Below, in pieces: positions 39,001 to 45,830 of a DNA stretch of 64,000 nt (its first letter is position 1; each line of letters opens with the position of its first letter). The DNA lies in contig CM037459.1 in assembly GCA_021014325.1 (NCBI GenBank), positions 11,255,501-11,319,500 of the forward strand. The letters run 5' to 3'. The translations under genes were made by a program, and so were the position numbers. This DNA is from Plazaster borealis (Eukaryota; Echinodermata; Asteroidea; Forcipulatida; Labidiasteridae). Under the pieces are notes generated by a model. The model did no database searches and was not told where the DNA came from. It saw only the letters and a list, made by a program, of their open reading frames with translations.

Positions 39001-42000
39001 CACAATTAACGTACAGGTATATACCACATATAACTTAGAACTAAATGGATATGATGTACACCATGATCATAAAATAATTTCTAAAAAGAGGTTTTGTGTT
39101 CTATTTTCGCCCAGGGTTCCGTTGGGAACTAGCGGAGTATCTTAACACAGGTCACCTGAAAGAATCTGACCACACAATGGCGGCAGAGGAGCAGCTGTTG
39201 GTCGCGCCGTTCCAGATACCCGACCAGTCCCGCAAATGGCGTGAAGGAACCCTCAAGTCTTCCTTTAACTACCTGTTGTTAGACCCAAGGGTTACCATGG
39301 ACCTGCCTGGGCGCTACACACAACTCACTGAACTAGAGACATTTCGTGTATGGAATGAACCCTTTAATTCTATCAATAATGACATTTTCTGGGTTCTGGT
39401 AAATGTTTTTCTTGAGCATGACATATGTGGGTCATTCCATGTCAAATCAACCAAGAACTTTCCTTGACCTCTCAGATTTTGTTCAAATTTTTTGGGATCG
39501 AAAATGTTTGCTCTAGACCTCTTAATTGGTGAGATACTTGCTAACAAGCTTTTAGCTAATTAGCGACACCTCGCATATTAAAGGCACTGTACACGTTTGG
39601 TAATTACTCAAAATATATATTAGCATAAAAACTGACTTGGTAATGAGCAACAGAGAGCTGTTGATAGTATAAAACATTGTGAGAAATGACTCCCTGTGAA
39701 GTAACGTACGTAGTTTTTGAGAAAGAGGTATTTTCTCACTGAAATAATAAAAACTTCTTGCAAGAAGTTTTATTCCTAACTGAAAGCACACAAATTTGTA
39801 CAACAAGGGTGTATTTTCTTTCATCATTTTCTTGAAACTTCGATGACCAATTGAGCCCAAACTTTCACAGGCTTGTTATTTTATGCATATGTTGGGATAC
39901 ACCAAGGGGGATACACCATTGTCTATGACAATTACCAAGCGTGTACGATGCCTTTAAAACGCCCATATCTCAAGAAGTATAGCACATAAAGAGCTGGTTT
40001 TTGTGCCATTTTGAAGCTTAATACATGTCCTATAAGTTGGTATAAAGACCTACATGTATCTCTTAAGACAAACCAGAAAAAGTTACCACCTAACTGCCCT
40101 GTGAAAAGAGGAACAGTTTTGCCCATGATATTGAAAACAGACTGCTTCTGTAACTAGAGACCACTAGCCAAAACAAATTGGGGTATCAAGAAACAAATCG
40201 GCCATTTTGTTTTCAGAGCCACCACCACTTCATCCATTCAAAGACTCATTCTAACAGAAATTTTGGTGAAACAAAGTATTTCCATCTTTTTGCACTTTCA
40301 AAAGATGAAAGTACCTCACACAGAAACATCCATCAGAGTGATCTGTTCTATACGTACAGGTACATGTAGGCACTCACCTGGCCTGGATTTTCATTATTGT
40401 AGGGAAACTACACTTTTCCAGAGAGAAGAGCTCTTTCACGAAAACCTCAAAATGTCTACAGGAACATTTTTAAAGGCCCTGTACACGTTTGGTAATTGTC
40501 AAAGACCAGTGTTCTCACTTGGTGTATCCCAACATATGCATCAAATAACAAGCCTGTGAAAATTTGGGCTCAATTGGTCATCGAAGTTGCAAGAAAATTA
40601 TGAAAGAAAAAACACCCTTGTTGTACAAATTTGTGTGCTTTCAGACAGGAATAAAAAACTTCTTGCAAGAAGTTTTTATTATTTTAGTGAGAAATTACCT
40701 CTTTCTCAAAAACTACGTTACTTCAGAGGGAGTCGTTTCCTACAATGTTTTATACTATCAACAGCTCTCCATTGCTTGTTACCAAGTAAGTTTTTATGCT
40801 AATATTTGTTTTGAGTCATTACCAATTTGGACGATACCTTTAAAGGCCAGCTCATGGGCAAAAGCCACGATACACTAGATTCTAGGCCTTATTAACTTGA
40901 CAAACAAAAAGTTCAGTTTGATAACTGTAAAAGGAAAATGATCCCTAACTGTACCTTCTCGGAGTCGGGCGTTCACTGACCATTTTGCATTGATGTAACT
41001 AAACCTTTCTTTATATCAACATTGCATTCTATAGGTCTTTGTTGCAGCAACCTTTTATATTGGGAAAGGGAAGCGTGGGCGTCCCTATGCACACTTCTAC
41101 GAAGCACTTTCTTCAATGAAACCACCGAAAGATGAAGAGGCTGGCAAATCAGTGAAAGCTGCCAAGAAACAAGTGAGCATTCAAAACTCTTAACAACTTG
41201 AATCATGATTCTTCACAATAATGTTATTGAGTTATAACTTATATATGCACAAACTGAAAACAGCTGATTGATGTAGGCTGGACTCTGGCAGCAGAAGCAA
41301 ACTTGATGTAGGTTTTTGCTTTGTGAAGACAGACCGTGTTGATTCTTACTGTTGCACGATCCATAAATACCCGGAACAGTTTATCCATTCTGATTGGTCG
41401 AGAGGAGATCACATGGCCATGTTTAAACTCGCGGTATATACACGTTGAGAAAGGTTTTAACATACGCCTGGCCACGAGCTTGCTGGCTTTAAAAGGCCAG
41501 TTAAGACCTCGCTGCCTGTCTTTTATTTCGTTAATCTATACTGTTGCTGTTTTAGTCAATGGTGAATGATCTGCACACACACGTGTAAAGCAGTCAACTT
41601 TTATACATTAACAAGAGAACTTTTCTGAGGTCTCCGATAGCCAAGTCCCATTACTTGATAAATACTCACCTTATAGACGATGTGACCTGTGACATCACAT
41701 GTTTACAAAAGAGCCACCAAGCCTGGATTTCCTGCAGGCACGATTTGTACACAGCTCAATGGAAGAAAACATAAATACGTATATTTTATGGAGATTGCAC
41801 TGTCTAAATTTTATCAACTTTTGATATGATGAAAGGGGGTACATCTCAAAACTTGTTCAGCTGTCACTTTTATAACTCTTGGATTTATGTGGAAATTATG
41901 ACACAAAATGTCAACTTTCCCATATGACTAGTGCAGCATCTTGCCTAGTAAGGCCTAATAATGTACAAGGTCACACTTATTGTAAACAAAGGTCACATGG

Positions 42001-43097
42001 TCTATTGTTGCAGGTGTTGTTGTCAAAAGATTTTTTGTTTTTGTGTTTGTTTTCTTGACAGCCTGGTGCAAAAGTAAGTCACATCTTAGATATCTGGTCA
42101 GCAGGTCTGGGAGTAGTGTCACTACACTGCTTCCAGAGTGTCATACCAGTAGAGGCATACTCAAGAGAAGCATGCATGGTGGAGGCCGTAGGTCAGTATC
42201 ATCTTTTCCGTTTCTTTTTTGTTAGTATTTCACAAAGAATTAGTTTGGAAATTTTAATTTTGATATATCTAAACAGAGCTTTAAAAGGAACATAGGTGAA
42301 AAAAAGAAAGAAAAAAAAAACACTGTCGACGATGTGGAGGCATGTTAGCAGTCCATTAAAAAGAAATTTCCAGCAAAAATTATTTTTGTTTGAACAAAGA
42401 TTTTTTCCTAATTTCTTTTCACCTATATTCCTTTTACAAGCTCGGTACTTTCATGTGTGTGTACAACTACATGCCTGTGCATGCGTTATGCACGTATGGG
42501 ATTTGGGCAAAACATTTTCAAAAGCTAAACATAGTTCAACTTACTTGAATATTTTGGAGCACATGTTTGACGCACTCCGAGTCTGAATCAGTGTGAAGGG
42601 GGTCACTCCTCTGCCACTTTAGCCCTTTTCACACGAGCCCCCCCCCAAAAAACTAGATTCCTTGCGACGAATTTTACAAGTGCGGATTGTTTACTTCTCA
42701 TCTCACGCTTCAGAGCTTTTATCGTAGATGGGTACCTACTACAAAATTTCACAATGTTTGAGAAAATTTCGCGAGGAATGTAGAACATGTAAAAAATTGC
42801 TGTCCTTTCACACGATGCTCATTTTGTAATATTTCACAAACATTGAAAAATTTTCTCCAGGAGTGTTTTTTTTTTCATCATGTGAAAAGGGCTTTTGACA
42901 AGTTTCTTCTGTCCTATATGATAGGTCTGAGTCGATTAACAAACATCAAGAAAGGTGACTTTTATGGTCCATCCACAACATGGCCTGTGAGACAGAGGAG
43001 ACAGATGGGCGTGTTTCTTCTCAAGAAAGCCTGCCAGATCTTCTTGATCGAAGGGGAACGACAAATTCGACCAGTAGACATAGCTCTTGGTCAATAA
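15030..43097 (+). CDS. ANKLE1: ANKLE1: ankyrin repeat, LEM domain and GIY-YIG endonuclease
   Basis: LEM-domain nuclease (C. elegans LEM-3 family) that cuts DNA, acting on chromatin and bridges in dividing cells in studied relatives. Exons: 15030-15097, 33283-33438, 35605-35837, 36552-38492, 39115-39347, 41035-41172, 42062-42191, 42925-43097; 3072 nt, 1023 aa, phases all compatible. Residues 1-152 carry ankyrin repeats ([32 protein letters not shown]). One 1941-nt exon encodes a Ser/Glu-rich, apparently disordered centre and, at about 741-785, a LEM domain ([32 protein letters not shown]). The GIY-YIG domain spans about 825-1020: [38 protein letters not shown] and the family's C-terminal [14 protein letters not shown]. 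Human ANKLE1 is much shorter (about 615 aa); the extra length is in the centre. Joining exon 1 to 33283 across an 18-kb intron rests on phase and similarity to the human N-terminus. An AATAAA overlaps the stop (43093-43098). Confidence 0.88.
15557..16292. repeat. Large near-perfect inverted repeat (736 bp, 40-bp loop)
   Basis: Left arm 15557-15903 and right arm 15944-16292 are reverse complements over about 345 bp with few mismatches, from AGTGCCAATATT at the left edge to AATATTGGCACT at the right; the loop is 15904-15943. AGGTTAGGCCTAT just left (15541-15553) and AGGTTAAGGCCCTAT just right (about 16306-16320) look like a possible target duplication. No protein recognised. It lies in intron 1 of ANKLE1, about 460 bp after exon 1. 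Confidence 0.93.
16483..16530. repeat. Perfect 48-bp AT-rich palindrome
   Basis: Left half ATAAAATGATGAATATTAAA plus TTTA is mirrored exactly by the right half (16507-16530), with no spacer. Purely A/T apart from three G/C pairs per arm. Confidence 0.93.
16531..18220. other. ANKLE1 intron 1, unassigned sequence
   Basis: I see no exon, RNA gene or recognisable transposon here. Short ORFs are uninformative. Confidence 0.4.
18225..18460 (-). pseudogene. Ty3/Gypsy-type retrotransposon integrase remnant
   Basis: On the minus strand the translation contains the integrase zinc-binding H2C2 region: [16 protein letters not shown], then [12 protein letters not shown], followed by [17 protein letters not shown] leading toward the catalytic core. 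This spacing (H..., F-V-W-P, C-x2-C, K) is typical of Ty3/Gypsy pol. No long ORF, reverse transcriptase or LTR was found nearby, so it is a broken fragment. The start of the motif is repeated at about 18738-18800 by the tandem duplication. Confidence 0.78.
18382..19107 (-). repeat. Tandem duplication of about 360 bp carrying retroelement-derived sequence
   Basis: Unit 1 is 18382-18737 and unit 2 is 18738-19107; both start AATCTCTGTGTGACTAGCC and end near CTTCATCACTCTCT. On the minus strand 19145-19009 reads as a Glu/Lys-rich coiled-coil-like peptide ([18 protein letters not shown], then [20 protein letters not shown], stop). I do not recognise that peptide. Confidence 0.88.
19143..19677. mobile_element. 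Outer foldback element split by a family A insertion
   Basis: TGGGGTCGATTTCACAAA at the left pairs with TTTGTGAAATCGGCCCCAG at the right, and inner GGACTAGTC/GACTAGT arms also pair. Removing the insertion at 19221-19609 leaves about 146 bp. Confidence 0.85.
19221..19609 (-). mobile_element. Family A foldback element, copy 4, nested in another foldback
   Basis: Full-length copy from TTAAAGGCACTGTACACG to TGTACGATGCCTTTAA with an intact central palindrome (AAAACTTCTTGCAAGAAGTT) near 19405. Its edges read TTAA, as expected for a TTAA target. Confidence 0.94.
19681..22144. other. ANKLE1 intron 1 and glucosylceramidase 3' flank, no gene recognised
   Basis: Low-information sequence. It should hold the 3' UTR of the minus-strand glucosylceramidase gene just left of 22145; a minus-strand AATAAA occurs at 21437-21442 but is not close. 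A fragment at about 21022-21060 matches part of the foldback at 33033-33195. Confidence 0.45.
22145..31158 (-). CDS. GBA1: Glucosylceramidase (acid beta-glucosidase, GH30), complete, with extra C-terminal tail
   Basis: Hydrolyses glucosylceramide to glucose and ceramide, in lysosomes in studied animals. Ten minus-strand exons: 31158-31104, 30243-30049, 28831-28679, 28095-27962, 27127-26946, 26353-26116, 24777-24550, 23517-23354, 23164-23048, 22490-22145; 1812 nt, 603 aa, phases all compatible. Residues 1-18 ([12 protein letters not shown]...) form a signal peptide. Family landmarks: [36 protein letters not shown]; the acid/base Glu in TVQNEPTAG (E260); the nucleophile in [10 protein letters not shown] (E366); [35 protein letters not shown] at about 516-522, where vertebrate enzymes end. 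Here about 80 more residues follow: GGSTASTP repeats, then a hydrophobic stretch and a short polar end. The whole gene lies antisense inside ANKLE1 intron 1. Confidence 0.93.
22311..22384 (-). repeat. 24-bp coding minisatellite in the glucosylceramidase last exon
   Basis: About three copies of CCTGGGGTAGATGCAGTAGA+TCCA (plus-strand reading) encode GGSTASTP repeats on the minus strand. The unit is a multiple of three, so copy-number change would keep the frame. Confidence 0.9.
22570..22608 (+). repeat. Short tandem duplication, 2 x 18 bp
   Basis: GGCTACACAAATATTGAC occurs twice in direct succession in the last intron of the glucosylceramidase gene. Confidence 0.85.
23590..23885 (-). mobile_element. 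tRNA-derived SINE family S1, tail-head-tail copy
   Basis: Minus-strand copy of the element at 28955-29280. It has the box-B-like GGGTTTGAATCCC (plus: GGGATTCAAACCC), a D-arm-like GTCTAGTGGTAAGAC, and the GTACTGAGTATACAGTGCTT tail. AATAGATGTTAATTTTGCAT occurs at both ends (about 23590 and 23836), so the tail is present twice around one head. Confidence 0.75.
23977..24405 (-). mobile_element. Dispersed SINE-like element S2, copy 1
   Basis: Shares long ordered blocks with 36135-36424 in the opposite orientation: the GGGGCGAACCCCTTCTC region, TCTTTTACGTGCATTACACA and TTTACAAGGTGCTGTGGCGC. An (ATA)n stretch lies at about 23977 and a GATTCGAACC box-B-like motif near 24320. Confidence 0.75.
24812..25185 (-). 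mobile_element. Family A2 foldback element, copy a
   Basis: Edges TTAAAGGCATCGTACACG and CCAAACGATATAATCCCTTA. The interior has ATTTTTCGGCAATATCTCAA and TGAAATTTTCACAGGTTAG, shared with the copies at 43661, 52463 and 63469. Confidence 0.85.
25268..25431. mobile_element. Foldback (MITE-like) element
   Basis: CCAGTTACTAC (left) and GTAGTAACTGG (right) are exact inverted copies, and the outer arms pair imperfectly (GTGGCTGGGCAT / GTCTGGCCAC). A CG-alternating run (GCGCGCGCG) lies between. Confidence 0.65.
27084..27231. repeat. 74-bp tandem duplication across the exon 5 acceptor of the glucosylceramidase gene
   Basis: Unit 1 (27084-27157) spans the first 44 bp of exon 5 plus its acceptor. Unit 2 (27158-27231) repeats it with two mismatches (CGGTC/CGATC and GATAAA/GATGAA). 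The second copy therefore carries another complete acceptor and partial exon in the upstream intron. Confidence 0.95.
27436..27806. mobile_element. Family B foldback element, long copy
   Basis: Ends TTTAAAAGGGACACATTGTC and CGTGTCCCTTTAA are inverted. Interior arms also fold (ATGGTTGGAAA / TTTCCAACCAT, GGTCTGCCA / TGGCAGACC). It is related to 10494-10616, which lacks the middle. Intron 4 of the glucosylceramidase gene. Confidence 0.9.
28303..28499. mobile_element. Foldback family J, copy 1
   Basis: Ends CAGAGCTGCCAAC and GTTGGCAGCTCTG are exact inverted copies; the interior repeats TCTCCCTGATT several times. The second copy is at 32837-33028. Confidence 0.88.
28955..29280 (+). mobile_element. 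tRNA-derived SINE family S1, tail-head-tail copy
   Basis: The head at about 29113-29190 has tRNA-like boxes: GGTGGTCTAGTTGGTAAGAC (A box region) and GAGTTCGAATCCCACCC (B box). The tail GTACTGAGTATACAGTGCTT occurs both before (about 28966) and after (about 29226) the head. Confidence 0.78.
29330..29530 (+). mobile_element. tRNA-derived SINE family S3, copy 1
   Basis: CAGGTTGGCTTAGTG followed by GGTTCGAATCCCGC gives A- and B-box-like spacing. The head matches 32224-32305. Confidence 0.65.
29770..30028. mobile_element. Family C foldback element, copy 1
   Basis: AAGCCCTTTTCACAC at the left and GTGAAAAGGGCTT at the right, with TAATTTAGCA / TGCTAAATT inner arms. It ends 21 bp downstream of glucosylceramidase exon 2's donor side. 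Confidence 0.85.
30522..30645 (+). mobile_element. tRNA-derived SINE family S4, copy 1
   Basis: Head GCTAGATGGCTCAGTTGGTA with GAGCGCCGG, then GTTCAAATCCAGCTCTAGTC (B box), then TTTCTTTGTTCAACCCC. The same order occurs at 51205-51310 (minus) and 60335-60460. Poor clover-leaf pairing and the shared flanks argue against a functional tRNA. Confidence 0.75.
30695..31071 (+). mobile_element. Family A foldback element, copy 6
   Basis: Full-length: TTAAAGGCATCGTACACG to GTGTACGATGCCTTTAA, with the central palindrome near 30882-30905. It ends 33 bp downstream of the donor of the glucosylceramidase signal-peptide exon. Confidence 0.95.
31159..32220. promoter_or_regulatory. Upstream flank of the glucosylceramidase gene inside ANKLE1 intron 1
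   Basis: The minus-strand start codon is at 31158, so its promoter and 5' UTR should lie here unless a non-coding exon lies further right. The ATG has A at -3. No specific element could be picked out. Confidence 0.35.
32224..32305 (+). mobile_element. tRNA-derived SINE family S3, copy 2 (head)
   Basis: CAGGTTGGCTCAGTGGTTTC and GTTCAAATCCCACCTCGGAC resemble the A and B boxes. Homologous to 29330 onward. Confidence 0.65.
32302..32441. mobile_element. Foldback element with GATTTCATGAAG / CTTTGTGAAATC ends
   Basis: Imperfect inverted ends, with AAGATTCATCTTAAGATGAG and AAGTAAGATCAATCTTAA arms. Abuts the SINE head at 32224-32305. Confidence 0.6.
32837..33028. mobile_element. Foldback family J, copy 2
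   Basis: Same CAGAGCTGCCAAC / GTTGGCAGCTCTG ends and TCTCCCTGATT-rich interior as 28303-28499, in the same orientation. Confidence 0.88.
33033..33195. mobile_element. Foldback element with CAGGCCTGGAATT ends
   Basis: CAGGCCTGGAATTAC at the left is matched by AAATTCCAGGCCTG at the right. It directly follows foldback J copy 2. A right-end fragment also occurs at about 21022-21060. Confidence 0.75.
33448..33589. mobile_element. Foldback (MITE-like) element next to ANKLE1 exon 2
   Basis: AGGCCGCATCCGAATGGGCG and CGCCAATTCGGACATGGCCT pair as imperfect inverted ends, with CTACAGCT/AGCTGTAG arms inside. It starts only 9 bp after the exon 2 donor. Confidence 0.82.
33610..34091. mobile_element. Foldback element with ACTGTAATTTCCTGCGG ends
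   Basis: ACTGTAATTTCCTGCGGAT is mirrored by ATCCGCAGGAAATTACGGT with one mismatch. The interior has repeated GCGCATAAGGCGC and GATAAGACGCA motifs. Confidence 0.82.
34162..34522. mobile_element. Outer foldback element split by an inner foldback
   Basis: Ends AAGGGCCCTGTCGAACGAGG and CTGTGTGACATGGGCCTAA are imperfect inverted copies, with GGCAAC/GTTGCC motifs inside. The insertion occupies 34361-34498. Confidence 0.72.
34361..34498. mobile_element. Inner foldback element nested in 34162-34522
   Basis: GCAAGTCTCG and CGTATTCGAACATT at the left pair with AATGTTCGAATACG and CGAGACTTGC at the right. Inner GGACC/GGTCC and CACGCG motifs also occur. Confidence 0.85.
35034..35508 (-). mobile_element. 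Element related to family A2, with different termini
   Basis: Ends TAAAGGTAGGGTCATAGATT and CCAATCTATGGCCTGTAA. The A2-like internal ACTTGGTGAGAAGCACGGCA block is followed by a hairpin GAGAAACGATTCTTGCATGA + ATCGTTTCTC. The CCAACCACATCTCTGGCCGC block at about 35280 is shared with 53580 and 55330. Confidence 0.65.
36135..36424 (+). mobile_element. Dispersed SINE-like element S2, copy 2
   Basis: Opposite orientation to 23977-24405; shares the GGGGTTCGCCCCGGTGTTCC and CATATTGCGCCACAGCACCT blocks. Ends in an (ATT)n run at 36402-36420. The GTCACTGAGTGATGGATATG block recurs in inverted form near 23235. It lies between ANKLE1 exons 3 and 4. Confidence 0.75.
39578..39957 (-). mobile_element. Family A foldback element, copy 7
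   Basis: Full-length, TTAAAGGCACTGTACACG to GTGTACGATGCCTTTAA, with a near-intact palindrome near 39750 and a short local duplication of GGGATACACCA at about 39893. ANKLE1 intron 5. Confidence 0.93.
40470..40843 (+). mobile_element. Family A foldback element, copy 8
   Basis: TTAAAGGCCCTGTACACG to GGACGATACCTTTAA, palindrome near 40655-40678. Opposite orientation to copy 7, about 510 bp away in the same ANKLE1 intron, so the two could pair in the transcript. Confidence 0.93.
42621..42893. mobile_element. Family C foldback element, copy 2
   Basis: AGCCCTTTTCACACGA at the left and CATGTGAAAAGGGCT at the right. It ends about 30 bp before ANKLE1 exon 8 and may contain part of that intron's branch region. 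Confidence 0.85.
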
Positions 43098-43098
43098 A
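43093..43098 (+). promoter_or_regulatory. AATAAA overlapping the ANKLE1 stop codon
   Basis: The last codons read GGT CAA TAA followed by ACA, so AATAAA spans the stop. If used, the 3' UTR would be nearly absent; another AATAAA occurs near 43306. Choice not decidable here. Confidence 0.3.
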
Positions 43099-43660
43099 CA
43101 TCTCTCGTAGTAAATTTTGTAATATGGGACTACATGTACATTGACTTTTGCCGGAACCATTTTGTTTGCAAATTTGTCCTTTATTTGTTTACCGTCCATG
43201 TAATAAATTCAGCAGTATTTTTTTGACCAGGTCCAACGAAATCTCTCTGAATTAAAAATGATCAAACCAGAGAAAAATTATTCAATGTGCCAAAGTAAAA
43301 ACATAAAATAAAATGCCTGGGAGGTTACTGTAAACATCGGCAATCGTGGACCCTCCTTTGTTCAACTCTTTGTGAAAGCAATCGTGGACCACAATGTTTT
43401 CCTTTGTGATAGCAACGGTGGACCTATTTTCCTTTTTGTTAAAGGTCCACTGTTTGAACGTGGATACCTACCCACACACACGCACAAGTGTGTAAACACC
43501 TGCAATCGGGGAACTCCTATTGTCCCTCTTTTGTTTGTACTTTTTAGCAACAGCTCCCATTGGTTTTGTACGTGCTCTCCAACTGGGGAACTTTCCCCAA
43601 CTGGGGATCCTATTGTCCTCTTTTGTTATAGCTCTCCGCACTGCCACTGTTGTTTGTTTT

Positions 43661-44004
43661 ATAGGGATTGTATTCGTTTGGTAATTGGAACCCACTGTTT
43701 CTTTCATCCTATAGTTGTAGATATTTACAATAAAACTAACCTGTGAAAATTTCATTTCAAAAGGTGGTAGTGTTTTTGAGATATTGCCGAAAATCTGGAG
43801 CAGGAAGAATAATCTGCAATTGGAATACACAATCTGAGAAGCGTTCAAATTTTGGGGGATAAAAAGTGATATATTTTTCCATAACCGCGGTACTTCTGTT
43901 TGAAAAGTTTCTCAAAATGCGTTATACTATCCAAAGCTGCTGTACTTCTTACCAAGAAAATTTGTATTGCCAGAATAATTCCCAAACGTGTACAGACCGT
44001 TTAA
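43661..44004 (+). mobile_element. Family A2 foldback element, copy c
   Basis: From GGGATTGTATTCGTTTGG to CGTGTACAGACCGTTTAA; has the AGATATTGCCGAAAATCTGG and GGAATACACAATCTGAGAA blocks. It abuts family A copy 9 head to tail at the shared TTTAAAGGC. Confidence 0.88.
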
Positions 44005-44374
44005 AGGCATCGTACACGTTTGGTAATTACTCAAAATATATATTAGCATAAAAACTGACTTGGTGACTTGCAACAGAGAGCTGTTTATAGTATAAAACAT
44101 TGTGAGAAACGACTCCCTCTGAAGTAACGTACTTTTTGAGAAAGAGGTAATTTCTCACTAAAATAATAAAAAACTTCTTGCAAGAAGTTTTTATTCCTAT
44201 CTGAAAGCACACAAATTTGTACAACCAGGGTGTTTTTCTTTCATCATTTTCTTGCAACTTTGATGACCAATTGAGCCCAAATTTTCACAGGCTTGTTATT
44301 TGATGCATATGTTGGGATACACCAAATGAGAACACTGGTCTTTGACAATTACCAAACGTGTACGATGCCTTTAA
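44001..44374 (-). mobile_element. Family A foldback element, copy 9
   Basis: TTAAAGGCATCGTACACG to GTGTACGATGCCTTTAA, palindrome near 44170-44193. Directly adjoining A2 copy c, between ANKLE1 and the CDP-alcohol phosphatidyltransferase gene. Confidence 0.95.
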
Positions 44375-45830
44375 GCTATAGTTATTGCTTTTTGATACTG
44401 AATTTGATACTTGAAATTGGATATTTGATTGTCAACCCCCCCCCCCCCTCACTGTCCCCTCCTTCTTTCAATCGATCAATCTTCCATTTCATTGTAAATG
44501 CAGTAAATTATTGGCATTACTTACCGTCTTTCTAAGCATTTAACTAGAATTGTGTATTCTGAACGTGCATTTCATTGCATTTAAAATCTGTTAACATAAC
44601 TTTTGTACAAAAGATGTCTGTGTTCTTCTATGAAGAACATTATTTTATGATGGGAGGAGTCAAATGTTTTATTTTTTTATCTTTTTGTTTCTCTATTTTT
44701 GTAATAAGCAAAATATGCAAATGTACTGCTGCATAAACTAATATTTTCTTGATATTCCTTAAATAATGTCCATAATTATGTGAGGTGACCATACTCAACA
44801 GCTTTTTGACAATTAAGAACCAAAGAAATTAAACTTTTAAATGATATTGTTGTTGATTTTCACATTCTGCTGTCTATGATGTCTTTTTAGAATAAAATAT
44901 TTCAACATAAAACAACCACAATTAATTCTTTTGAAAATTGGACACTTCATTGATATACTGATACTATGTAATTCTGAAGGAAGAATTCTATACTATTGAC
45001 TTCGTATTGGAATTTGTTATTCACTTGCCAAATTAAAGTTCTGAATCTCTATTTTCTACAAAAAGGAACAGAGACATCTCCGATATATCAGACACTTTTT
45101 AATTAATTGTACTTAAGGATTTTTATGTAGAACTTATTAATTACTTAATTGTGCTAATTGTTTGCTGCTAATAAAAACTAGCATATAATAACATAATCAA
45201 GTTGTTTTGTTACTATTTGTTTAATTAATTGCCTATGTGCCCGCAAAAACTTTGTTTTTCTCATAACTCGGATGGGGAACAAATTTGGTGGGAGGGGAAT
45301 TTAAATTTGATAAATAATTTTAAGAATTTCACTTCTTCACATTGAGGGGGCCGAATTCTGATAATAGGGTACTAGACCTAGAAAAGGACAAAACGAACAT
45401 GGAATCTACAAAAACCAACCGGCTGTTTTTGTTCTTTGTCCTCAATTTTCACAGCAATCTTCTACCTCCATATTGTCAAGACTTTATTATTCTACCTCCA
45501 TAGTCAAGACTTTATAAGGTTTACAATAAAAGTAATTTCGCAGGTCGCTATGCATGCAAGCAAGCAATGGGACTATGCGTGTTAATTTTCGGGAGAAATT
45601 TGAGGAAAAAAACCCTTTTTTGAGTAAAGACAAAACTTTCAGGAATTTACAAATTAATATAGGGAACCTGAAAATTCCTTTGCTTTTTCAACCACTTGAG
45701 GGCGCTGTTCGAAGTAAACAGCCGACAGCTGTGATGTGGTCAAGAAACATGCTCGCTTATAAACCCAATGTAAATGGAATCATGTGCTGTTTTTGTGTCA
45801 GTTTGGGCATGGATTTTGATGAGCTGTGAA
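44375..45830. other. Intergenic region before the CDP-alcohol phosphatidyltransferase gene
   Basis: AT-rich, with a run of C at about 44438. No gene recognised. It should hold the promoter and 5' UTR of the next gene. Confidence 0.45.
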
